In this document: piece by piece, positions 23,590-31,752 of the stretch
Layout of the letters: every line of letters starts with the position of its first letter
How positions within the stretch are numbered: position 1 is the stretch's first letter
Assembly (NCBI GenBank): GCA_016721925.1
Contig: JADKHE010000002.1
Location: 124,001 to 188,000, forward strand
Direction: 5' to 3'
Source of the DNA: Candidatus Skiveiella danica
GTDB lineage: Bacteria; Pseudomonadota; Gammaproteobacteria; Burkholderiales; Burkholderiaceae_C
Length of the DNA: 64,000 bases
Notes under the pieces: model-generated
Databases searched by the model: none
What the model was told of the DNA's origin: nothing
The model's input: the letters and a program-made list of their open reading frames with translations, nothing else
Made by a program: the position numbers and the translations under genes

Positions 23590-24492
23590 TCAGGTCACCA
23601 CGTCGCCCACCACCGCCTCCAGTTCCCCCCGCAACCACCGATGCGCCGCATCCACCTGGTGCCGTGCATGCCAGACCATGTACATCGGCATGGGCGGGCA
23701 GGGCACGGGCGGCTCCACGCTGGCCAGGTCGCGCAGCAGGTGCGACTGCAGGCGCCCCGGCACGGTGGCCAGCAGGTCGCTGCCGCGGATGAAGGGCGGC
23801 AGGCCGGCAAAGCCCGGGACCATGACGGCAAAGCGGCGCTGGATGCCCTGTGCGGCCAGGTGCCGGTCCAGGTCCAGCGCCCGGCGCGGCTCGTACACCA
23901 CCGTGATGTGCTGGGCGTCCAGGTAGTCGGCGCGGGTGCGTGGGGGCTCACGCAGGGCAGGGTCGTAGAACACGCGGTAGCGGTCTTCGAACAGGCGCTT
24001 TTGCAGGATGTCGGCCCCGTCGGGCGGGCGCGGGCTGATGACCAGCTGGCAGTGCTCGCTTCGCAGCATCTCCAGGCTGGGCACGTCGGACGGGATCACC
24101 CGCAGCACGAGCCCCGGCGCGGCCTGGCGCAGGCGCGCCATCAGGGCGGGCAGCAGCAGGTCGCGCTGGAAGTCGTTGGCCGCGATGGTGAAGGTGGTCT
24201 GCCAGCGCGCCGGATCGAACTCGCCCGAGCGCGCAAAACGCTCCAGCTCGCCGAGCAGCTCGCGCGCCTGCGCCGCCAGCGCCTCGGCCCGTGCGGTGGC
24301 GACGATGCCACGCCCGGACTTCACGAACAGCGGGTCGCCGGTGATGGCGCGCAGCTTGTCCAGCAGGTGGCTCACGGCCGACTGCGTGACCCCCAGGCGC
24401 TGCGCGGCACCCGTGATGCTGCCCACCTCCACCACCGCCACCAGCAGCTGCAGCAGGCGCGCGTCCAGGTCCGACCAATCGAATTTGCTCAT
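23590..24492 (-). CDS. LysR-family transcriptional regulator
   Basis: 300 residues from ATG 24492, where the HTH begins at the usual distance (SDLDARLLQLLVAVVEVGSITGAAQRLGVTQSAVSHLLDKL). The effector domain follows (TFTIAANDFQRDLLLPALMARL, ITVVYEPRRALDLDRH). It resembles NodD/LinR-type regulators with a PBP2 fold. It is divergent from ligA across 87 bp and so probably activates the dioxygenase genes in response to an aromatic intermediate. Confidence 0.9.
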   Translation of the reverse strand: MSKFDWSDLDARLLQLLVAVVEVGSITGAAQRLGVTQSAVSHLLDKLRAITGDPLFVKSGRGIVATARAEALAAQARELLGELERFARSGEFDPARWQTTFTIAANDFQRDLLLPALMARLRQAAPGLVLRVIPSDVPSLEMLRSEHCQLVISPRPPDGADILQKRLFEDRYRVFYDPALREPPRTRADYLDAQHITVVYEPRRALDLDRHLAAQGIQRRFAVMVPGFAGLPPFIRGSDLLATVPGRLQSHLLRDLASVEPPVPCPPMPMYMVWHARHQVDAAHRWLRGELEAVVGDVVT

Positions 24493-24579
24493 GGGTCCAA
24501 TCATGATTGATGTGTTTATCTTTGGCAATGCAGGCGAGACACTTCAGACCTGACAAACATCAACCATCGCAGGAGACCC

Positions 24580-24930
24580 ATGAGCCCGACCCCCCGCGCC
24601 ATCCCCGGCACCACCCCGTTCGACGGCACCATGGCCCGCAAAGGTTATTCGCTGAACAAGATGTGTTTTTCCTTCAACGACAAGGCCAACCGCGACGCCT
24701 TTCTGGCCGACACCGAAGGCTACATGCGCCAGTACGCGCTCACGCCCGAGCAGGCGGACGCGGTGCGCTCCGGCCAGGTGCTGCAGATGCTGGCCGCCGG
24801 CGGCAACGCCTACTACCTGGCCAAGCTCGCCGGCATCTTCGGGCTGGACATGCAGGACATCGGCGCACAGCAGACCGGTGTGACCAAGGACGAGTTCAAA
24901 GCCAAGCTCGTTGCGGCCAACGACCAATAA
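24580..24930 (+). CDS. ligA: Protocatechuate 4,5-dioxygenase-type alpha subunit (LigA)
   Basis: 116 residues, the small helical subunit of class III extradiol dioxygenases. Family text: PGTTPFDGTMARKGYSLNKMC, LADTEGYMRQYALTPEQADAV and AGGNAYYLAKLAGIFGLDMQDI. It caps the active site of LigB. AGGAG precedes the start and ligB follows after 29 bp. The rest of a 4,5-cleavage pathway (ligC, ligI, ligJ, ligK) is not in the window. Confidence 0.9.
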   Translation: MSPTPRAIPGTTPFDGTMARKGYSLNKMCFSFNDKANRDAFLADTEGYMRQYALTPEQADAVRSGQVLQMLAAGGNAYYLAKLAGIFGLDMQDIGAQQTGVTKDEFKAKLVAANDQ

Positions 24931-24959
24931 CAAAACCAGCGAAGCACAGGAGCATTCAC

Positions 24960-25808
24960 ATGGCACAACTCATCGGCGGCCTCGCCACCTCGCACATTCC
25001 CGCCATCGGCGGCGCCATCCACAAAGGCAAGCAGCAGGACCCGTACTGGAAGCCCTTCTTCGACGGTTTTCCGCCCATCAGCCACTGGCTGGCGCAGGTG
25101 AAGCCCGACACCGTGGTCGTGTTCTACAACGACCACGGGCTGAACTTCTTCCTCGACAAGATGCCCACCTTTGCCGTCGGTGCCGCGCCCGAGTACCGCA
25201 ACGCCGACGAAGGCTGGGGCATTCCCACCACCGCGCCGCTGCCCGGCAACCAGGACCTGTCCTGGCACCTCATCAACCACCTGATCGCGAGCGAGTTCGA
25301 CATCGTCACCTGCCAGGAGATGCTGATCGACCACGCCTGCACGCTGCCGTTCAAGCTGTTCTGGCCCGGCCACGAGGTGGCGCCGGTGAAGATCGTTCCG
25401 ATCAACATCAACACCGTGCAGTTCCCGCTGCCCACCGCGCGGCGCGTCTACAAGCTCGGCCAGGCCGTGGGCGAGGCCATCCGCGCCTGGGACAGCTCCG
25501 AGCGCGTGGTGGTGCTGGGCACCGGCGGCCTGTCACACCAGCTGGAGGGCGAGCGCGCCGGCTTCATCAACAAGCGCTTCGACCTGCAGTTCCTCGACAG
25601 CATGGAATCCAACCCCGAATGGGCCACGCAGTTCAGCGACCTGGAACTGGTGGAAAAAGCCGGCACCCAGGGCGTGGAACTGCTGAACTGGCTGGCCATG
25701 CGCGGCGCCGTCTCGGCCGGCGGCGCCAGCGTGAAGAAGGTGCACGGCAACTACCACATCCCGATCTCCAACACGGCCACCGGGGTGCTGGCGCTGGAAG
25801 TGGCGTGA
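24960..25808 (+). CDS. ligB: Protocatechuate 4,5-dioxygenase-type catalytic beta subunit (LigB)
   Basis: 282 residues. Iron ligands by family position: H12 (ATSHIPA), H59 (YNDHGLNFF) and E240 (TQGVELLNW); the catalytic His is H193 (GTGGLSHQLEG). The C-terminus carries the expected GNYHIPISNTATG. It opens protocatechuate or a related catechol (gallate possible) next to the hydroxyls with O2. Start at 24960 follows AGGAG. A longer upstream frame overlaps ligA and is not coding. Confidence 0.92.
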   Translation: MAQLIGGLATSHIPAIGGAIHKGKQQDPYWKPFFDGFPPISHWLAQVKPDTVVVFYNDHGLNFFLDKMPTFAVGAAPEYRNADEGWGIPTTAPLPGNQDLSWHLINHLIASEFDIVTCQEMLIDHACTLPFKLFWPGHEVAPVKIVPININTVQFPLPTARRVYKLGQAVGEAIRAWDSSERVVVLGTGGLSHQLEGERAGFINKRFDLQFLDSMESNPEWATQFSDLELVEKAGTQGVELLNWLAMRGAVSAGGASVKKVHGNYHIPISNTATGVLALEVA

Positions 25809-25884
25809 GGGCTTGGATCGGATGGAACGGCTGACCGGGCCCGATTCTGGGTCTTTGGAGCCGGCAGGGTCCTCACGCACCGGT

Positions 25885-26346
25885 TCAGGCGCGTCGCCGG
25901 GTCTTCTCAACCGATAGAGCGGTCATGAATTGGACCAGGAAGTTGCAGTCTTCATCCTGCAGCACGCTCATGTCGCCCAAGGCAACCGGTGCCACATAAG
26001 CACGAATGACCTGCAGGGCGGCAATGCGTTCATCGATTTTTGACAGGGCTTCGCCAGCCAGTCGCCCAATGGCTTGCTCGTCGAGCTCCCCCTGATCGCG
26101 ATCGGACAGCAGCAGCGCGATTTCGGCCAGCGTGAAGCCGAGTTCCTTCAGATGCATGATGGCCTTGAGCCGGTCCACCGTGTCGGTGCCATATTGGCGA
26201 TAGCCGGCTTCGGTCCGGCTCAGTGGCGCGATCAAGCCTTCATCCTCATACAGGCGCAATTGACCGCGGGTCACGTTGGCGGCTTTGCACAAGGCACTGG
26301 TCGTCTGCAAAGACTTGAACGCAGTCAAGGTGTTGACGGTCTTCAT
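25885..26346 (-). CDS. MerR-family transcriptional regulator
   Basis: 153 residues. N-terminal winged helix: TTSALCKAANVTRGQLRLYE, DEGLIAPLSRTEAGYRQYG, LKAIMHLKELGFTLAEIALLL; then a dimerisation coiled coil and a short C-terminal tail with a single Cys (DEDCNFLVQF), without the Cys pattern of metal sensors. It lies downstream of the alpha/beta hydrolase on the same strand. Two matching palindromes with MerR-type promoter spacing lie in the divergent region beyond the hydrolase (27481-27502 and 27546-27567) and are probably its targets. Confidence 0.9.
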   Translation of the reverse strand: MKTVNTLTAFKSLQTTSALCKAANVTRGQLRLYEDEGLIAPLSRTEAGYRQYGTDTVDRLKAIMHLKELGFTLAEIALLLSDRDQGELDEQAIGRLAGEALSKIDERIAALQVIRAYVAPVALGDMSVLQDEDCNFLVQFMTALSVEKTRRRA

Positions 26347-26398
26347 GGCTGGGTGGTGTCAGGTGCTCAAGCGCAGGCCAGTGCGAGGGGCCTGCGCG

Positions 26399-27460
26399 CT
26401 ACGGCGCCAGCTTTTCGAATCTGGCGACGAGGCTGGCATTGCTGAGCGGCCAGGCGTCCATCGCCCGGTAGTTGCTGGCAGGGATCCCGTTCAAAAAGGC
26501 CAGCGCCAATTGGCGTGTGGCGATCTTGACCTTGGGGTTCAGGGTCAGGCCACCGGTCCCGGCGCGGTCGGTGAAGATGCTGTGCGACCCGTCCTTGAAA
26601 ACAGCGAGCACCTTGGGTACGGCACGCTCGCTGCTTGTGGCGTTGAAAATGTCCATCCGATCCTGAAGGCCAGAGACATAACCCGGGATCTGAATCACGT
26701 CCTCGGTGGCCGTGATGTGCAGCGTCGGAACGTCGATGCTGGAGAGGATCTTGTTGGGATCCCCCATGCCATAGAAAGGGGGCGCCGAGATGAGAATGGC
26801 CGCGCTGATTCGGGGGTCTCGCAGCGACACCTTTTGCCCTTGCTGCTCAACCTGCGCGCCCGCGATCAGCATGGTGGTGTTGGCGCCGTAAGAGTGACCG
26901 GCGGCGACGATTCGCCGAGCGTCGAACAGCGCGCCGGCTGGGGCGGCCAGCATCGTGTCGAGCGAAAACCGAAGGTCTTGCACCCGATTGAGCGCCTCCG
27001 AAGCTTGCGCGGCATCGCTCAGGCGGGCAGGCAGGGCAAACGGATTGCCCGACCAGATCTGACGGTCGCTGCCCACATGCTGCACATGCAGGCTGCCATA
27101 CCCGTGAGCGGCAAAGTAACGACCGAGGTAGCTGTATCCGTCCCTTGAGCCCCCGATTCCGTGCGAGAAGACGACCAGTGGCACCGACCCCACCGCAGTC
27201 TTTCCAGCGGGCAAATACAGTTTCGCGGGCACCGGGCGCTGGCGCTGGCTGTCGAACCAATCGAAGCTCTGCACGGTGAACAATGAAGCATCCACTTCCA
27301 ACGCTTCAGCGGCGGGTGACGCCAAAGTCGCCCCCGGCTGCTGGGCTTCTTGAGCGCGCGCGCCGGCCAGGCTGAGCACGGCGGCACAGACAAGCAGCGC
27401 GCCCGGCAGCCAAACCTTGTGGCGGTGGGCGGTGGCCTTGGGTAAAGGAATGGGTTTCAT
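26399..27460 (-). CDS. Exported alpha/beta hydrolase (PAF-acetylhydrolase/dienelactone-hydrolase type)
   Basis: 353 residues from the ATG at 27460, which gives a signal peptide (VWLPGALLVCAAVLSLAGARA); an upstream GTG would start inside the operator. The alpha/beta fold shows an oxyanion segment VVFSHGIGGSRDGYSYL, nucleophile elbow AAGHSYGAN (catalytic Ser), acid near TATEDVIQIPG and His in DGSHSIF. Substrate likely an ester or lipid in the periplasm; unknown. The promoter has a MerR-type operator between -35 and -10, and merR is the downstream neighbour. Confidence 0.82.
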   Translation of the reverse strand: MKPIPLPKATAHRHKVWLPGALLVCAAVLSLAGARAQEAQQPGATLASPAAEALEVDASLFTVQSFDWFDSQRQRPVPAKLYLPAGKTAVGSVPLVVFSHGIGGSRDGYSYLGRYFAAHGYGSLHVQHVGSDRQIWSGNPFALPARLSDAAQASEALNRVQDLRFSLDTMLAAPAGALFDARRIVAAGHSYGANTTMLIAGAQVEQQGQKVSLRDPRISAAILISAPPFYGMGDPNKILSSIDVPTLHITATEDVIQIPGYVSGLQDRMDIFNATSSERAVPKVLAVFKDGSHSIFTDRAGTGGLTLNPKVKIATRQLALAFLNGIPASNYRAMDAWPLSNASLVARFEKLAP

Positions 27461-27474
27461 AGGGTTTGAATCCA

Positions 27475-27505
27475 TCCTATACCTGGTACCTAGGTGCCAG
27501 GTCAA
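27475..27505 (-). promoter_or_regulatory. MerR-type promoter/operator for the alpha/beta hydrolase
   Basis: On the minus strand: TTGACC (27500-27505), an 18-19 base spacer made up of the palindrome (core GGCACCTAGGTACC), then TATAGG (27476-27481). The elongated spacer with a centred dyad is the arrangement that MerR proteins remodel. Confidence 0.65.
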
Positions 27506-27542
27506 GGCCATTCAATGACCTTATTGCAAGCCGACAAACCAC

Positions 27543-27573
27543 TTGACATGGCACCTAGGTGCCGGGTTTTGAA
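27543..27573 (+). promoter_or_regulatory. MerR-type promoter/operator for the SDR gene
   Basis: TTGACA (27543-27548), 19-base spacer containing the perfect palindrome GGCACCTAGGTGCC (27550-27563), then TTTGAA (27568-27573). Same core as the divergent site 40 bp away. Confidence 0.65.
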
Positions 27574-27608
27574 TCCTCCCATCGACACCCACCCTTTGGA
27601 GATTCACT

Positions 27609-28406
27609 TTGACCTCACCCCCAACACCCCACAAAACAGCACTCATCACCGGCGCATCGTCGGGTATCGGCAAGGCGCTGGCCTATCACTTTGCGCAGGA
27701 CGGCTACCAGCTCGTGCTGGCGGCCCGTGGCGTGGCCAGGATGCAGGCCCTGGCCGATGATCTGCAAAAGCAATTCAAGGTGGTCGTCACCGTCGTGGGT
27801 GCCGATCTTGAAACCAACGATGGTGCCGCGCAACTGCACGCCGACATCAAGGCGCGCGGCATGGTCCTGAGCGCCCTGGTCAACAACGCCGGGTACGGTG
27901 CCTTCGGCGAGTTCAAAGACTCGGCACTGACGTCGGAGTTGGCCATGATGCAGCTCAACATGAACTCGGTTGTCGTGCTGACCAAGCTCTTCCTGCCCGA
28001 CTTGCTGGCGACGCGCGGCAAAATTTTGAACACCGCCTCCACGGCGGCCTTTCAGCCAGGCCCCTATATGGCGGTGTACTACGCCACCAAGTCATTTGTG
28101 CTGAGCTTCTCGGAGGCCATTGCGTCCGAGCTGGAAGACACCGGTGTGACCGTGACGGCGCTGTGCCCCGGTCCGACGGCCTCGGGCTTTCAGGACAAAG
28201 CCGACCTGGGTCACTCGGCACTGGTCAAGGGCAAGAAGCTGCCCACGTCAGAGGAAGTTGCCGCGTTGGGCTACCGCGCCATGCAACGCGGACAGCGGGT
28301 CTACATCCCCGGCTTCATGAACTGGGCCATGGCCCAAAGCGTGCGCATCACGCCGCGCAACCTGGCCACCCAAGTGGTCAAAACCTTGACCCGACCCGTC
28401 GCATAA
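27609..28406 (+). CDS. Short-chain dehydrogenase/reductase
   Basis: 265 residues. Cofactor motif TGASSGIG (14-21), NNAG (93-96), catalytic Tyr158 and Lys162 in YYATK with Ser145 upstream. The start is TTG at 27609, seven bases after GGAG, with no ATG in range, so weak translation is likely. The profile (ALCPGPTASGF) resembles DltE/YqjQ-like SDRs acting on carbonyls of lipids or xenobiotics. It is under a MerR-type promoter shared in design with the divergent alpha/beta hydrolase. Confidence 0.88.
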   Translation: MTSPPTPHKTALITGASSGIGKALAYHFAQDGYQLVLAARGVARMQALADDLQKQFKVVVTVVGADLETNDGAAQLHADIKARGMVLSALVNNAGYGAFGEFKDSALTSELAMMQLNMNSVVVLTKLFLPDLLATRGKILNTASTAAFQPGPYMAVYYATKSFVLSFSEAIASELEDTGVTVTALCPGPTASGFQDKADLGHSALVKGKKLPTSEEVAALGYRAMQRGQRVYIPGFMNWAMAQSVRITPRNLATQVVKTLTRPVA

Positions 28407-28574
28407 GGCCCGCACCATGATCGACCCGATGAGCCGCTGCTTCAACGCATAGAAACAGGAAATCGGGTCTTGCGGCCCGCCTTTGCGCTGGCGGCGGCAG
28501 ATTCACCCATCCGATGCCAGTCGCGTACGACCGTCGGCAGGTGGGCGATGGCTGTCATCCGCGTATTGCCCGGG

Positions 28575-28640
28575 TACTAGCTCCTAATAAAATAGCTACG
28601 AGTGACCATCCTGAGCTGGGATCTGGCCCATTTCATTCAA
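28575..28640 (-). repeat. Dispersed AT-rich element, copy F (intergenic)
   Basis: AAATAGCTA, GTGACCATCC, AGCTGGGATCTGGCCCA in the order of the reverse-orientation copies. It abuts the 3' end of a LysR remnant. The rest of 28407-28632 has no gene I can support. Confidence 0.5.
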
Positions 28641-28825
28641 ATTTGTTCCCGTCACAGCGTCCGGACGCCTCCAGATGCTCGACGAGCAGCCGCGCGGCCG
28701 GCGTGAGGGTGTCGTCGCCTCGGGTGGCGATGGCAAAGCGGCGGCGGGCCCAGTCGTCGGCCAGGGGCACCACGCTCAGGCCGAAGGCGTCGGCGTAGGG
28801 CCGTGCCAGTTCCGCGGGCATCGGC
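28633..28825 (-). pseudogene. LysR-family regulator, C-terminal remnant
   Basis: Only about 60 codons of the effector-domain end remain: PYADAFGLSVVPLADDWARR, RFAIATRGDDTLTPAARLLV, EHLEASGR, then a stop. The HTH and most of the effector domain are gone. At about 28822 the sequence changes directly into the 3' part of an oppositely oriented HMG-CoA-lyase gene, so an internal deletion removed the middle of a divergent pair. Confidence 0.65.
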
Positions 28826-29041
28826 GGCTGCCCGCATGCTCCGGGCGCCAGCGGCAACGTGGCCACCGAAGACCTGGCCTACCTGTTGCGCAGCATGGGG
28901 CTGGACACCGGCATCGACCTGCCCGCGCTGCTGGCGCTGCGTGCGCAGGTGGCCGGCTGGCTGGCAGGCGAATCCTTGCACGGTACGATTGCGCAGGCGG
29001 GTCTGCCCCGCACCCTCACACCCGCCGCCGCCTTGGCCTGA
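28823..29041 (+). pseudogene. Hydroxymethylglutaryl-CoA lyase-family gene, C-terminal remnant
   Basis: Frame starting at the deletion junction reads GCPHAPGASGNVATEDLAYL, the C-terminal metal-loop motif of HMG-CoA lyases (GCPYAPGASGNVATED), then LRSMGLDTGIDLPALLALRA and a normal end. The TIM-barrel body and start are missing. The intact downstream CoA transferase (19 bp away) suggests the original operon was lyase, CoA transferase and Bug protein under LysR control. Confidence 0.7.
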
Positions 29042-29059
29042 ACCTCCGGACCCCTGCGC

Positions 29060-30292
29060 ATGAACGCCCCAGATGCCACCCCCGCCGCCTCGCCCGACCC
29101 GGCGTCCCGCCCCCTGCCGCTGGCCGGCCTGCGCGTGGTCGAATTCACCCACATGGTCATGGGCCCCACCTGCGGCATGGTGCTGGCCGACATGGGGGCC
29201 GAGGTCATCAAGGTCGAGCCGATCGAGGGCGACCGCACGCGCCACCTGCTGGGCGCGGGCGCGGGCTTCTTCCCGATGTTCAACCGCAACAAGAAGAGCA
29301 TCGCGATCGACCTGCACAAGCCCGAAGGCGCCGCCGTGGCCCGCAAGCTGGCGGCCAGCGCCGACGTGGTGGCCGAGAACTTCAAGCCCGGCACCATGGG
29401 CAAGTACGGGCTGGACTACGCCGCGCTCTGCCAGGTCAATCCGCGCCTCATCTATGTCAGCCACAAGGGCTTTCTGCCCGGCCCGTACGAGCACCGCGTG
29501 GCGCTGGACGAGGTGGTGCAGATGATGGGCGGACTGGCCTACATGACCGGGCGCTCGGGCGACCCGCTGCGCGCGGGCACCAGCGTGAACGACATCATGG
29601 GCGGCATGTTCGGTGCCATCGGCGCTTTGGGCGCGCTGATCCAGCGTGGCATCACCGGCCGCGGGCAGGAGGTGCAGAGCGCCCTGTTCGAGAACAACGT
29701 GTTCCTGGTCGGCCAGCACATGATGCAGTACGCCATCACCGGCAAGCCTGCGGCGCCGATGCCCGAGCGCATCTCGGCCTGGGCGGTGTACGACGTGTTC
29801 ACCGTCAAGGACGGCGAGCAGATCTTCCTCTCGGCGGTGAGTGACGCCCAGTGGGCCGTCTTTTGCGACGCGCTGGGCTTTGCCGACCTCAAGGCCGATG
29901 TGCGCTACGCCACCAACAACGAGCGCGTCACGCTGCGCCCGGAGCTGATGCCCATCCTGCGCGAGCGCCTGGCGCACCGCAGTGCCGCCGAGCTGGCCGC
30001 GCTGTTCGAGCGCGTGGGCCTGCCGTTTGCGCCGATCCGCAAGCCCGAAGAACTGTTCGACGACGAGCACCTCAACGCCACCGGCGGCCTGGCCGAGATC
30101 ACCCTGCCCGACGGCGCACGCGCCGGCGAGACCGCGCGCTCCACGCTGTTCCCCTTCACCATGGACGGCCAGCGCCTGGGCGTGCGCCTGCAGCCGCCGC
30201 ACCAAGGCGAACACACCACCGAACTGCTGGCTGCGCTGGGCTATGACGGTGCCGCCATCGAGGCGCTGCGCGCGCTGCGCGCCATCGGCTGA
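29060..30292 (+). CDS. CaiB/BaiF family (class III) CoA transferase
   Basis: 410 residues. N-terminal LAGLRVVEFTHMVMGPTCGM, VIKVEPIEGDRTR and the catalytic Asp, D178, in AGTSVNDIMGG. Class III enzymes transfer CoA between carboxylic acids via an Asp-CoA thioester. Followed by a Bug binding protein with a 76 bp gap, and preceded by the HMG-lyase remnant: a common Comamonadaceae gene order for activation and cleavage of a branched dicarboxylic acid. With the lyase deleted, the pathway here may be incomplete. Confidence 0.9.
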   Translation: MNAPDATPAASPDPASRPLPLAGLRVVEFTHMVMGPTCGMVLADMGAEVIKVEPIEGDRTRHLLGAGAGFFPMFNRNKKSIAIDLHKPEGAAVARKLAASADVVAENFKPGTMGKYGLDYAALCQVNPRLIYVSHKGFLPGPYEHRVALDEVVQMMGGLAYMTGRSGDPLRAGTSVNDIMGGMFGAIGALGALIQRGITGRGQEVQSALFENNVFLVGQHMMQYAITGKPAAPMPERISAWAVYDVFTVKDGEQIFLSAVSDAQWAVFCDALGFADLKADVRYATNNERVTLRPELMPILRERLAHRSAAELAALFERVGLPFAPIRKPEELFDDEHLNATGGLAEITLPDGARAGETARSTLFPFTMDGQRLGVRLQPPHQGEHTTELLAALGYDGAAIEALRALRAIG

Positions 30293-30368
30293 GCGCGGGG
30301 GCGTGGTGGCATTCACACCCGCCCACATCACCACGGCTGAAATCACAACCACCACGCGGAGACGAACC

Positions 30369-31352
30369 ATGAAACCGAATGCCCTCAACACCCGCCGCCA
30401 GGCCCTGCTGTTCCTGGCCGGCCTGGCCCTTGCCGGATCGCCGGTTCTGGCGCGGGCACAGTCGGACAAGCCCGTGCGGTTCATCCTGCCGGTGAGCGCC
30501 GGCTCCGGCGTGGACGCGATCACCCGCGCTTCCAGCAACCAGCTGGGCAAGGCCCTGGGCCAGAGCGTGGTGGTGGACAACCAGCCGGGGGCCGGTGGCG
30601 TGGTGGGCACGCAGAACCTGGTGAAGGCGGCGCCCGACGGACAGACGCTGGGCATGGTGTCCAACAACCATGTGATCTACCCGTCGGTGCTCAAGTCGCT
30701 GCCCTTCGACCCCGTGGCCGATGTCACGCCGATTGCGGTGGTGGGCTCCACGCCGATGGTGCTGGTGGTCAACCCCAAGGTGCCGGCCAACAACCTGAAG
30801 GAGCTGGTGGCGCTGCTCAAGGCCAACCCGGGCAAGTACAACTACGGCTCGGCCGGCAACGGCACCATCCTGCACCTCGGGGCCGAACAGTTCAAGGACG
30901 CGACCGGCACGTTTTCCACCCACATCCCCTACCGCGGAACGGGCCCGCTGGTGGCCGATCTGATCGGCGGCCAGGTGGACTGGGCCGTGGTGGCGCTGCC
31001 GGCCATTCAGGGGCAGATCAAGGCGGGCCTGGTGCGGGCGCTGGCCATTGCGTCGCCCCAGCGCTCGGCCGCCGCACCCGACATTCCCACCGCCGCGGAG
31101 GCGGGCGTGCCGGGCTTTCAGGTCGAGGGCTGGTTTGCGGTCATCGGCCCCAAGGGCCTGAGCGCGGAGCAGGTGAAGCGCGTGAACCAGGCGGTCGTGA
31201 CCGCGTTCAACACGCCAGAGGTCAAGGAGGCGATGGCCAAGCAGGGCAACATGATCCAGGTCTCCACCCCGGAGGCTGCGACGGCCCATTTCAAGCGCGA
31301 ACTGGCCAAGTACGCGGCGCTGGTGAAGAAGGCGGGCGTCGAGCCGCAGTAG
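30369..31352 (+). CDS. Bug/TctC-family solute-binding protein
   Basis: 327 residues: Tat-like/Sec leader (NTRRQALLFLAGLALAGSPVLARAQ), PVRFILPVSAGSGVDAITRA, DNQPGAGGVVGTQNLVKAAPDG and HIPYRGTGPLVADLIGGQVD. Periplasmic carboxylate binder without adjacent TctAB. Unlike the other Bug gene in the window, its signal peptide is not encoded by the dispersed element. Probably in an operon with the CoA transferase. Confidence 0.9.
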   Translation: MKPNALNTRRQALLFLAGLALAGSPVLARAQSDKPVRFILPVSAGSGVDAITRASSNQLGKALGQSVVVDNQPGAGGVVGTQNLVKAAPDGQTLGMVSNNHVIYPSVLKSLPFDPVADVTPIAVVGSTPMVLVVNPKVPANNLKELVALLKANPGKYNYGSAGNGTILHLGAEQFKDATGTFSTHIPYRGTGPLVADLIGGQVDWAVVALPAIQGQIKAGLVRALAIASPQRSAAAPDIPTAAEAGVPGFQVEGWFAVIGPKGLSAEQVKRVNQAVVTAFNTPEVKEAMAKQGNMIQVSTPEAATAHFKRELAKYAALVKKAGVEPQ

Positions 31353-31376
31353 GTCGTGACTGCAGCGGCGTCATAG

Positions 31377-31471
31377 CGAATCAGCAAAGTCCTGATTTCA
31401 TAGCGTCAAACGACCATTTAACGCTGGGAACTGGCCAAATATTCAGAAATTCTTATCTGAAGGTCTGCCAG
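31377..31471 (-). repeat. Dispersed AT-rich element, copy G (with AraC 3' flank)
   Basis: AAAGTCCTGATTTCATAGCG, TCAAACGACCATTTAACGCT, GGGAACTGGCCAAATATTCA; nearly identical over about 90 bp to copy H at 41520-41613, including the flank TCTGAAGG(C/T)CTGCCAGG. Both copies sit at the 3' end of a minus-strand AraC gene. Confidence 0.7.
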
Positions 31472-31640
31472 GCCAGCAGGCGCCGGTTCAGCGTTCGCCG
31501 GTGCATGGCGAACTGGCTGGCGAGTCCATCCAGCGAACTGTGACCGGCTCGCACCTGGTTCTGGACGCCCTGGAAGGCCTTCTCCTGAAAATCAAGCTGA
31601 ACCCCTTGGGTCATCTGGTCGACGCTGGCCGCCAGGTACT
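31453..31640 (-). pseudogene. AraC-family regulator remnant, paralogue of the gene at 41614-42663
   Basis: Minus-strand frame reads EYLAASVDQMTQGVQLDFQE, KAFQGVQNQVRAGHSSLDGL, ASQFAMHRRTLNRRL, then LAWQTFR and a stop. This aligns with the intact AraC paralogue (LDFQDKVFQSVLDQVREGSS, LDALANRLAMHRRTLNRRL). The second helix-turn-helix is deleted and joined to the same 3' flank that follows the intact gene; the N-terminal domain is also gone. Confidence 0.65.
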
Positions 31641-31752
31641 CGCACCTGAAGTCGAAGCATGGTGTTGGAAACGAACCTTTACACTACCCGGCGGGCAGGC
31701 GGATGCTGCGCGAATCCTTCGGCGGTGCGGGTGCCTTGCTCATACCGCAAGC

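Noticed and set aside
28407..28445. Short plus-strand ORF (MIDPMSRCFNA) after the SDR gene
   Set aside because: Eleven codons, no ribosome site, no relation to a known peptide.
28652..30667. A 671-codon minus-strand frame
   Set aside because: Antisense of the CoA transferase and Bug genes; only its last 60 codons (LysR remnant) show family sequence.
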